Of a DNA stretch of 33,316 bases, positions 18,154 through 25,246 are shown in pieces. The position numbers and the translations under genes were made by a program. The notes below the pieces were generated by a model. The model did not search any database. It was not told the DNA's origin and saw only the letters and a list, made by a program, of their open reading frames with translations. The stretch's first letter is position 1, and every line of letters begins with the position of its first letter. This DNA comes from Candidatus Stahliibacteriota bacterium. GTDB lineage: Bacteria > Hydrothermota > Tepidihabitantia > SM23-42. The DNA lies in NCBI GenBank assembly GCA_030613445.1, contig JAUWLY010000003.1, positions 1 to 33,316 on the forward strand, in the 5' to 3' direction.

Positions 18154-19851
18154 ATGATCAAGGCGTATTTATCTTTTACCTTGCATTCCCACCTGCCCTG
18201 GGTCTTAGGCCATGGCCGGTGGCCTCATGGTACCGACTGGTTGAGCGAGGCAGCTGCTGAATGCTATATCCCGATCTTAAATCAGTTAAACAGGTTAATC
18301 GAACAAAGCTACTCTCCCCGTATTAATATCGGTATTACACCGATCTTACAGGAGCAGTTGAAGTCGCACCACTTTCACGACGAGTTTGAATTTTATTTAG
18401 AACACAAGATTGAAGCAGCTGAAAATGATATTAATGAATTCAAGCGTAAGGGGCAAAAAGAATATCTCATTGTGGCGAAGATGTGGCGCGATTTTTATGT
18501 AAATATTGAACATGATTTCGTTGATAAATTCAAAAGGGATTTGACTAATGCGTTCAGCCGCCTGCAAAAGCAAGGCTGTATTGAAATCATTACTTCGGCT
18601 GCAACCCATGGTTATTTGCCCCTGCTTAAACACGACCGTTCAGTCAATGCCCAGATCAAACTCGGGGTGCAGACTTACAAAAAGAATTTCAATAAACCAC
18701 CGGGTGGCATCTGGCTGCCAGAATGTGCTTACCGACCGTCTTATGAATGGGCGCCGGTCATTGGTTCAGACAAGAATGCCTATGCACGACAAGGTATTGA
18801 TGAGTTCCTCAGCAAAAACAATATTGATTATTTTATTGTTGATACTCATCTCTTGAAAGGCGGTAAGGCGATCGGCGCTTATTTAGCAAGGTTTAAAGCC
18901 CTGGCAAATCTTTGGCAGCATTTTAAAAAGGAATTCGTTGAGATCAAAGAAGATTTTGATAAAACCCCTTATGAGGTTTACTTGGTTTGCTCAAACCCTC
19001 AATTTAAGCCCGTCGCTATATTTACCCGCGATCCTCAAACCGCACTCCAGGTCTGGAGCGGTGGAATCGGCTATCCTGGAGAATCATTGTATCTTGATTT
19101 TCACAAAAAGAAATTTCCCAGTGGCTTAAGATACTGGCGCGTCACTGATCCTAAGGTTGATTTGGCAATGAAGCAACATTATGATCCAGATATCGTTGAA
19201 AATAAAATAGAAGAACATGCCCAGCATTTTCTATCCTTGATAAAAGAGTTGTCAAGTCGATATTATGCGAAGACTAACAAACCTGCTCTGATATGTACAC
19301 CGTTTGATACCGAACTATTCGGACACTGGTGGTTTGAGGGTCCTCAATGGCTGTACCATATCCTAAAGGCGGTTGAGCAAGATCCTGATATTGAACTGGC
19401 TACTGGTAATATGCTCCTTAAAGAATATGATCCTGAAAAGATCATATCTTTACCTGAAGGCTCATGGGGAGAGGGAGGTTTTCATTATATCTGGTTGAAC
19501 AAATGGACTGATTGGACATGGGAGAAAATCTATCAGGCTGAGGATAAATTCTATAGATTATATGACCGTTTCTTAAATACGCAAGACAAAAATAAATTAG
19601 CTTTGCTCAAGCAACTTGGGCGTGAGCTCTTACTCCTGCAATCCTCTGACTGGCAGTTCCTCATATCTACATGGAGTGCACGAGATTACGCAGAACTACG
19701 CTTCAGTCGTCATTTTGAGAACTTCATGTATTTGGCAAAAGCCCTTGAGAGAAAAAAACCAAGTGAAGAGGAAATGAACTTTTTAAAAGATGTAGCTGAG
19801 CAGGATTCCTGTTTTGCGGATTTGGATTTATCAATATTTGCAAAAATATAA
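18154..19851 (+). CDS. Glycoside hydrolase family 57 protein (1,4-alpha-glucan branching enzyme type)
   Basis: LSFTLHSHLPWVLGHGRWPHGTDWLSEAAAECYIPIL, GGIWLPECAYRP, CTPFDTELFGHWWFEGPQWL. Start at ATG 18154 (MIKAYLSF) rather than the ORF-track 18103. Confidence 0.9.
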   Translation: MIKAYLSFTLHSHLPWVLGHGRWPHGTDWLSEAAAECYIPILNQLNRLIEQSYSPRINIGITPILQEQLKSHHFHDEFEFYLEHKIEAAENDINEFKRKGQKEYLIVAKMWRDFYVNIEHDFVDKFKRDLTNAFSRLQKQGCIEIITSAATHGYLPLLKHDRSVNAQIKLGVQTYKKNFNKPPGGIWLPECAYRPSYEWAPVIGSDKNAYARQGIDEFLSKNNIDYFIVDTHLLKGGKAIGAYLARFKALANLWQHFKKEFVEIKEDFDKTPYEVYLVCSNPQFKPVAIFTRDPQTALQVWSGGIGYPGESLYLDFHKKKFPSGLRYWRVTDPKVDLAMKQHYDPDIVENKIEEHAQHFLSLIKELSSRYYAKTNKPALICTPFDTELFGHWWFEGPQWLYHILKAVEQDPDIELATGNMLLKEYDPEKIISLPEGSWGEGGFHYIWLNKWTDWTWEKIYQAEDKFYRLYDRFLNTQDKNKLALLKQLGRELLLLQSSDWQFLISTWSARDYAELRFSRHFENFMYLAKALERKKPSEEEMNFLKDVAEQDSCFADLDLSIFAKI

Positions 19852-19859
19852 CCACTGTC

Positions 19860-19936
19860 TGTCATCTGATATCCGTTATCTGTCATCCGTTATCTGTCAT
19901 CTGATATCCGTCATCTGTCATCCGTTATCTGTCATA
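19860..19936. repeat. Heptanucleotide tandem repeat, 11 contiguous units of consensus YGWYATC
   Basis: TGTCATC TGATATC CGTTATC TGTCATC CGTTATC TGTCATC TGATATC CGTCATC TGTCATC CGTTATC TGTCATA, uninterrupted 7-nt phase. Confidence 0.95.
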
Positions 19937-19970
19937 TTGACTTTTCAACCTTTTTAAATATCCTAATATA

Positions 19971-20621
19971 ATGATCGAGGTCAGTGAATGGAAGCACGAG
20001 CGAGAACGTATGGTAGAAGAACAGATCGTGAAGCGTGGCGTTAAAGACACAAGGGTTATTCAAGCAATGAAGAAGGTTCCCCGACATCTCTTTATCGATA
20101 AAACATACTATCATCAGGCATATAATGATTATCCCTTACCTATCGGGCAGAGCCAGACCATATCTCAACCCTATATGGTTGCTTCCATGACTGAGCTACT
20201 TGAACTGAAGGGTGATGAAAGGGTTCTTGAAATCGGAACAGGGTCAGGTTATCAAACAGCTATTTTGGCACTTTTGTGCTCAAAAGTTTACTCCGTGGAA
20301 CGGATTTCCGAACTAACCAAAAAAGCACGACTGACTCTCGAGCAATTGGGTTTTAGTAATATCAATCTAATTGTCAGAGACGGATCCTTAGGATGGCCTG
20401 AGTTCGCGCCGTATAATGGTATCATCGTTACTGCTGGCGCTCCAGAAATACCAGATGCATTGATCGAACAGCTCGCCAATAACGGTCGAATGACCATCCC
20501 AGTCGGTAATGAAGCTTGCCAGACCCTTAATTACGTGGAAAAACATAAGGGACGTATCTATCGCAAAGAATTCTTTGGCTGTGCATTCGTCCCTTTAGTA
20601 GGCAAAGGCGGGTGGAAGTGA
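19971..20621 (+). CDS. pcm: Protein-L-isoaspartate O-methyltransferase
   Basis: MVEEQIVKRGVKDTRVIQAMKKVPRHLFI, PLPIGQSQTISQPYMVASMTELLEL, VLEIGTGSGYQTAILA. Confidence 0.95.
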   Translation: MIEVSEWKHERERMVEEQIVKRGVKDTRVIQAMKKVPRHLFIDKTYYHQAYNDYPLPIGQSQTISQPYMVASMTELLELKGDERVLEIGTGSGYQTAILALLCSKVYSVERISELTKKARLTLEQLGFSNINLIVRDGSLGWPEFAPYNGIIVTAGAPEIPDALIEQLANNGRMTIPVGNEACQTLNYVEKHKGRIYRKEFFGCAFVPLVGKGGWK

Positions 20622-20642
20622 AATTAAGGAAAGCACATGTGA

Positions 20643-20769
20643 TCAGGCTGACCGAGAATGTCGAAATTTGTAGAAGTAGAGCCTTTAGGCTCGTCCCGTT
20701 AAATGTGATTAAATTTCGACATATTTTCACGGGCGTAAACGCCCTACTCCTAATTCTCGGTCAGCCTGA
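20643..20769. repeat. Dispersed inverted-repeat element (MITE/REP-like), copy 2
   Basis: Perfect 17-bp terminal inverted repeat TCAGGCTGACCGAGAAT / ATTCTCGGTCAGCCTGA; internal 10-bp inverted repeat GTCGAAATTT (20660) / AAATTTCGAC (20711); hairpins GAGCCTTTAGGCTC (20679-20692) and GGGCGTAAACGCCC (20731-20744). Confidence 0.9.
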
Positions 20770-20777
20770 AACCCCTC

Positions 20778-20851
20778 CGGGGCGTAGCGCAGCGGTTTAG
20801 CGCGCATGGTTCGGGACCATGAGGTCGTGGGTTCAAATCCCACCGCCCCGA
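20778..20851 (+). tRNA. tRNA-Pro (anticodon CGG)
   Basis: Acceptor CGGGGCG/CGCCCCG; D arm GCGC...GCGC; anticodon stem CATGG-TTCGGGA-CCATG (anticodon CGG); T arm GTGGG-TTCAAAT-CCCAC. No encoded CCA. Confidence 0.95.
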
Positions 20852-20903
20852 TTATTAGGGAATAGGGAACAGGATACAGGGAGCAATAATGGCAAAGAAA
20901 ATA
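20834..20903 (+). repeat. 70-bp perfect direct repeat, copy A (3' end of tRNA-Pro plus spacer plus duplicated gene start)
   Basis: CAAATCCCACCGCCCCGATTATTAGGGAATAGGGAACAGGATACAGGGAGCAATAATGGCAAAGAAAATA, identical to 21011-21080 (offset 177). Confidence 0.96.
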
Positions 20904-21010
20904 GTTATGATAAAGGTAGTCGTGGGTTTCCCGTTTCTATCATAAATTTTTTCTTGAAGGAAACGGGATCCCGATTCCTTGAAATTAAAATATATAATGG
21001 GAAATCGGGA

Positions 21011-21080
21011 CAAATCCCACCGCCCCGATTATTAGGGAATAGGGAACAGGATACAGGGAGCAATAATGGCAAAGAAAATA
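21011..21080 (+). repeat. 70-bp perfect direct repeat, copy B (tRNA 3' remnant plus start of the 21066 CDS)
   Basis: Identical to 20834-20903. Confidence 0.96.
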
Positions 21081-21524
21081 ATAGCGGTGATTGGCGGTTC
21101 AGAGCCTGACGAAAAAAGTCTAAAAATCGCTGAAGAGGTTGGCTCTTTGATTGCTCAAAGAGGAGCCGTACTTATCACCGGCGGCATGGGCGGCGTCATG
21201 AATGCCGCTTCAAAAGGAGCAAAGAGCGCCAATGGTCTGGTTATTGGGATCCTGCCAAGTGGCAATAAAGCACATGCCAACCCTTATGTTGATATACCGA
21301 TTGTCACTGGTATGAGCGAGGCAAGGAACATCATTATCGCCCGAACCTGCGATTGTGCCGTAGCGATCAACGGCAAATATGGTACGCTTTCTGAAATAGC
21401 ATACTGTCTAATGTTCAATGTCCCGGTCATTGGTATCAATACCTGGGACATTGACGCGCCCATTAAAAAAGCGAAGAATGCAACCCAGGCAATGAAAATG
21501 ATCTTCGAGGAACTTCTGACATGA
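21066..21524 (+). CDS. TIGR00725-like / SLOG-superfamily (LOG-like) protein
   Basis: IIAVIGGSEPDEKSLKIAEEVGSLIAQRGAVLITGGMGGVMNAASKGAKSANGLVIGILP...VTGMSEARNIIIARTCDCAVAINGKYGTLSEIAYCL. Confidence 0.85.
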   Translation: MAKKIIAVIGGSEPDEKSLKIAEEVGSLIAQRGAVLITGGMGGVMNAASKGAKSANGLVIGILPSGNKAHANPYVDIPIVTGMSEARNIIIARTCDCAVAINGKYGTLSEIAYCLMFNVPVIGINTWDIDAPIKKAKNATQAMKMIFEELLT

Positions 21525-21790
21525 AGGCTCAAATAATTGTCCAGGGTATAGTCCAGGGTGTTAACTATCGATTCTTCACTGTCAATATGGCAGAGCAATA
21601 CAATATTAGAGGTTATTGCCTTAATCTTCCTGATGGCAATGTTGAGGTCGTTGCCGAAGGTGATAAAGGCATGTTGAATGAATTCATCGAGCGACTGAAG
21701 ATCGGTCCCCCTTCTGCTCATGTTACAGGTATCGATGTAAAGTGGGATAATACTGACTCTGGATTTGACGATTTTGGTATAAGATACTAA
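21521..21790 (+). CDS. acyP: Acylphosphatase
   Basis: IVQGIVQGVNYRFFT and GYCLNLPDGNVEVVAEGDKGMLNEFIERLKIGPPSAHV. Catalytic Arg and Asn contexts present; start overlaps the upstream stop. Confidence 0.9.
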   Translation: MKAQIIVQGIVQGVNYRFFTVNMAEQYNIRGYCLNLPDGNVEVVAEGDKGMLNEFIERLKIGPPSAHVTGIDVKWDNTDSGFDDFGIRY

Positions 21791-21875
21791 AAGATGGATA
21801 ACTAGGTTAGGGTTTGGATGCTGGATTCTAGCTTCCTAACCCAACCCCAATAACCATTTGTTCACAGGAGATTAT

Positions 21876-22388
21876 ATGGACCTAAAACAATATATCCGCG
21901 ATATCCCGGATTTCCCAAAAAAGGGAATCATTTTCAAAGATATTACAACCCTGCTAAAAGAACCTGCGCCATTTAAATATGCAATTGATTCAATCGTCAG
22001 CAAATACAAAGACAAGAATATCAACAAAGTAGTTTCGGTTGAAGCGCGCGGTTATATATTTGGTGGTGTTCTGGCGTATAATCTCAATTGCGGCTTTGTG
22101 CCGGTTCGTAAACCAGGCAAATTGCCTTCAGAGACACTCGCCATGGAGTATACGCTTGAATACGGCACAAATACTATTGAAATACATAAAGATGCACTCA
22201 AGATAGACGAAAGAGTCTTGATATTCGATGATCTCTTGGCAACTGGCGGGACGGTCCAAGCCACGTGTCAACTTGTAGAAAAACTAGGCGCGAAAATTAT
22301 TGGCTGCGCCTTTCTCATCAACCTCACATTTTTAAAAGGTTCCGAAAAACTAAAGGGCTATGACATCTTCTCCTTGATAGAGTATTAA
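21876..22388 (+). CDS. apt: Adenine phosphoribosyltransferase
   Basis: MDLKQYIRDIPDFPKKGIIFKDITTLLK, VSVEARGYIFGG, VPVRKPGKLPSETLAMEYTLEYGT, VLIFDDLLATGGTVQATCQLVEKLGA. CAGGAG SD just before ATG 21876. Confidence 0.95.
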   Translation: MDLKQYIRDIPDFPKKGIIFKDITTLLKEPAPFKYAIDSIVSKYKDKNINKVVSVEARGYIFGGVLAYNLNCGFVPVRKPGKLPSETLAMEYTLEYGTNTIEIHKDALKIDERVLIFDDLLATGGTVQATCQLVEKLGAKIIGCAFLINLTFLKGSEKLKGYDIFSLIEY

Positions 22389-22511
22389 CCTTAAAGAAAA
22401 GATAAAGTCATTAAAGGACGTTAGAATCGTTTAAAGCGTTTAGATCGTTAATAATGTTTAAAACGCTGGAAATTCAGGAACCGTGCGCAGCACTCATAAC
22501 CGCTACATTTC

Positions 22512-22546
22512 TCCAAGCTCCAAATCCCAAGAGCCAAGAAACAAGT
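22512..22546. repeat. Heptanucleotide tandem repeat, five degenerate units
   Basis: TCCAAGC TCCAAAT CCCAAGA GCCAAGA AACAAGT. Confidence 0.75.
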
Positions 22547-22653
22547 ATTTCTTAATTGGAATTTGGTTCTTGTCCCGATTTATCATTTTGGATTATAATA
22601 TATAGGAAAATCGTGGATCCCGCAAAGCGGGAGAACTTGGATCTTGATGCGTA

Positions 22654-23511
22654 TTATTGAATTACTATTTCTATTTTTGAATATTTTGGCTGGAGACCAG
22701 GGATAAACCTCGGTGCTGTCTTGATCGCCACTTCCGGCAAAACAACTCGTTCAATTAATGCGTTCATCACTGCATTACCCCGGGATCTGGCAAGAGCTTC
22801 AGATTCTGAATAAGAATAAACAACGACCTCTCTTTTGAAATTTTCTTTCACAATATTAGCAGCCTCATCAAGATATCCTCGTGCATCATGAGAAAATGTT
22901 GATGTCTTTTCATTGAAGAGCTCGCTGGAAGCAACCGCTACGATCTTCGTGTCCTTTTCATCGTAGATTACGCCGTTGAACTGATAGGAATGACCAGCAA
23001 TTCTCGTTGGGTTACCCACCGCATCAAAGGCTGTGAACACATAATCATATGTCTCGCCCATATTGCTCATATCACCATTCTCTGTTCTACCATCCCAGGA
23101 AATAGACGAAGGTGGTAAACCCCGTTCAGCAAATTTTCGCGCAATGTTACCTTTTGTATCAGTGATGATCAACTCCCAGGAAGAAATTGTCTTCTCAAAC
23201 CTTGGGATAAATAACGCAATGGTTCCATACATAAACCTGCTTAATAGGGGAACGCGTAAATATTCACTATGCAAATACAGAATAGGTGTGTTTAATTCAT
23301 CGATTGTTAAGTAGAGTTTCTCATCAAATAAGTATTTCTCCTGAGATATGACTGAATCCAATGGCGCAAAGGGTTTTAATTCTGGCCAAAGAAGTATCTT
23401 TCTATCCTGAATTTTGAGCTCTGCTTCACCTTTTATTACCTCTTCACCAATCTCATGCTCACTTGTTTTTGCTCCCTGCATGAAAAGAAAGGCTATCAAT
23501 ATAACGTACAT
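22654..23511 (-). CDS. Periplasmic/envelope protein with FlgD-like segment and OmpA-like C-terminal domain
   Basis: WDGRTENGDMSNMGETYDYVFTAFDAVGNP; C-terminal DARGYLDEAANIVKENFKREVVVYSYSESEALARSRGNAVMNALIERVVLPEVAIKT...KIEIVIQ. AGGAG SD before ATG. Confidence 0.65.
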   Translation of the reverse strand: MYVILIAFLFMQGAKTSEHEIGEEVIKGEAELKIQDRKILLWPELKPFAPLDSVISQEKYLFDEKLYLTIDELNTPILYLHSEYLRVPLLSRFMYGTIALFIPRFEKTISSWELIITDTKGNIARKFAERGLPPSSISWDGRTENGDMSNMGETYDYVFTAFDAVGNPTRIAGHSYQFNGVIYDEKDTKIVAVASSELFNEKTSTFSHDARGYLDEAANIVKENFKREVVVYSYSESEALARSRGNAVMNALIERVVLPEVAIKTAPRFIPGLQPKYSKIEIVIQ

Positions 23512-23537
23512 TACACACTCCTAATATTTCTCATCGA

Positions 23538-24443
23538 CTAACCACATACGAATCTGAAGGTAATTATCCCCCATTGGTTTTCTTGAACGACATTTGATGG
23601 CAGCGGTGCAAATTTCCACGATTTCAATGCCTTGATCACTGCCTGATCCAAATCTGGAAAACCTGACGAAATCTCGATCAGGATGCCTTCTCGAACTGAA
23701 CCTGATGCCTCAACCCATATCCGGATTTTTACAACACCTGATATCCCCTGACGTAAACACCAACCAGGATACTTGGGCAGGATTTTGCTGAGTATCTGGC
23801 GACCGGCAATAGGTCCAGCAAGAGATATCTGGGTCTTGCCACCTTCAACCTTCAGTTTCTGTTCGACTCTCTGCTCTAATTTTTTGGCAATCGCTGAAGT
23901 TTTTGGTGATGGTGGTTTCTTATCTATCTTTATGGTTGGAACTTGTTTCTTGACACCAATGCCCCCTGAACTACCGATCCCAACCCCACCTTCACCACCG
24001 GCTCCCCTTGGAAGATTCTTTGCCAGGGATATAGGTTTTTCAGCAAGTATTTCAGCTGTGCTTTTCATTGAACCATCTTTACTGCTTCCTATCTTTATCA
24101 CATCACCAGCGCCGCCATCATTTATCATATATCGATCAAGATCAATCGTAGCTTGGCTTCGGTCAAGCTTTGCATCAAGGTCTATTGCCGGCGTAACGAT
24201 GTCGCTACCATAGCCACTTGGGTCGGCATCTGAATATGTCTCCTGAATTTCACTCCAGACTGAACCCTTTGAGATCACCTTAGCAACTTCAGGACGATAT
24301 GATTGATCAATCAAGGTGATCTCCTTGATGTCATCATAACTGAAATCAGACGTCTTGCTTGAACCTGATAAAAGTATGAATAATCCAACATGGATGACGA
24401 TCGAAATCACTATACCGATATCCAGTCTTTTATCTTTTAACAT
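23538..24443 (-). CDS. TonB-family (energy transducer) protein
   Basis: N-terminal TM; C-terminal ILSKILPKYPGWCLRQGISGVVKIRIWVEASGSVREGILIEISSGFPDLDQAVIKALKSWKFAPL. ATG overlaps the ExbD2 stop (TAATG). Confidence 0.88.
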   Translation of the reverse strand: MLKDKRLDIGIVISIVIHVGLFILLSGSSKTSDFSYDDIKEITLIDQSYRPEVAKVISKGSVWSEIQETYSDADPSGYGSDIVTPAIDLDAKLDRSQATIDLDRYMINDGGAGDVIKIGSSKDGSMKSTAEILAEKPISLAKNLPRGAGGEGGVGIGSSGGIGVKKQVPTIKIDKKPPSPKTSAIAKKLEQRVEQKLKVEGGKTQISLAGPIAGRQILSKILPKYPGWCLRQGISGVVKIRIWVEASGSVREGILIEISSGFPDLDQAVIKALKSWKFAPLPSNVVQENQWGIITFRFVCG

Positions 24444-24835
24444 TAATCACCCTTTGGTCTTTTGGTAGCGCAAGCGATACGCTTGGCACCAACTTTTTTC
24501 ACGCTGGCAAGAATTTCAAGAACGTCATTATGCAGAACACCTTTATCAGCCCGAACAATAACAAGCTGATAGGGGTCTCTTTCCAGTTCCTCAGCGACTA
24601 CCTGACCTAATTCTTCACCCAGGATTTCGATGTCATTGACCAGCAACCGGCCTTCAATCGTGTAGGTTATCGTAAGGTTTTCTTCAGTCTTGATCTCTGA
24701 AGTATGTGCTCTGGGTACATCAACCTGGGTCTGGGTGTGGGTCATAACTAATGGTGCGAGGATCATCATCGCCAAAACTAAGATCAAGCCGACACAGGCC
24801 ATTGGCAAAATATCGATATTTGCCATTCTTTTCAT
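24443..24835 (-). CDS. ExbD/TolR-family protein, divergent (TM Asp replaced by Cys)
   Basis: NIDILPMACVGLILVLAMMILAPLV aligns without gaps to the ExbD TM; C-terminal LVIVRADKGVLHNDVLEILASVKKVGAKRI typical of ExbD. Confidence 0.8.
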   Translation of the reverse strand: MKRMANIDILPMACVGLILVLAMMILAPLVMTHTQTQVDVPRAHTSEIKTEENLTITYTIEGRLLVNDIEILGEELGQVVAEELERDPYQLVIVRADKGVLHNDVLEILASVKKVGAKRIACATKRPKGD

Positions 24836-25245
24836 CTTCTACTCCTTAACAGAGCAAGCTGCCCAGCGCCTTTTTGTTTTGCGAGATCAAGGACTGTAAT
24901 AACTTGCTCATACTTAACATTTGGGTCAGTTGATATGATCACTTTTCGCGCCACGCTGCGCGCTAAGAGTTCGGGCAGCAGTTCGGTAAGCCCTTCATAC
25001 GTAACGATTTCTTCATTGAGCAATATCGCACCATCATCGAGTAAGTGAATATTGACCTTTATATCGCTAACATCAGCAGCTCCAGCTTTAGCAACACCTG
25101 GCGCATTGACGAAAATGCCGGATTCAAAAAACAACGGTATTGTCACGATAAAACCGATGACTAATGATAAAGCGATATCAACGAGCGAATTCATGATCAG
25201 CGCTTCCGGCTCGTTTTCAAACCTCAGGCGTTTGCGTCGTCTCAT
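24832..25245 (-). CDS. ExbD/TolR-family protein with canonical TM Asp
   Basis: MRRRKRLRFENEPEALIMNSLVDIALSLVIGFIVTIPLF...KVIISTDPNVKYEQVITVLDLAKQKGAGQLALL. Start at ATG 25245, just after the ExbB stop; the ORF-track start 25329 lies inside exbB. Confidence 0.88.
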   Translation of the reverse strand: MRRRKRLRFENEPEALIMNSLVDIALSLVIGFIVTIPLFFESGIFVNAPGVAKAGAADVSDIKVNIHLLDDGAILLNEEIVTYEGLTELLPELLARSVARKVIISTDPNVKYEQVITVLDLAKQKGAGQLALLRSRR

Positions 25246-25246
25246 A

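Noticed and set aside
19860-19936. Heptamer array considered as a CRISPR array
   Set aside because: Units are 7 nt with no spacers and there are no cas genes in the window.
20834-21080. Integrated phage, ICE or satellite at tRNA-Pro
   Set aside because: The tRNA 3' duplication is att-like, but the enclosed unit is only 177 bp with no integrase or cargo; reported as a structural finding instead.
20819-21109. 96-aa ORF with internally repeated peptide QIPPPRLLGNREQDTGSNNGKEN
   Set aside because: Runs out of frame through the tRNA 3' end and both copies of the 70-bp direct repeat; the peptide repeat is a by-product of the DNA repeat.
22617-22633. TCCCGC-AAA-GCGGGA hairpin downstream of apt as a rho-independent terminator
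   Set aside because: Good stem but no following T run in either orientation and ~230 bp past the apt stop; kept only as a possible relative of the 20969-21010 hairpin family.
23773-24213. 146-aa plus-strand ORF inside the tonB gene
   Set aside because: Antisense to a convincing TonB-family CDS; Pro/Ser-rich mirror of the Gly-rich linker.
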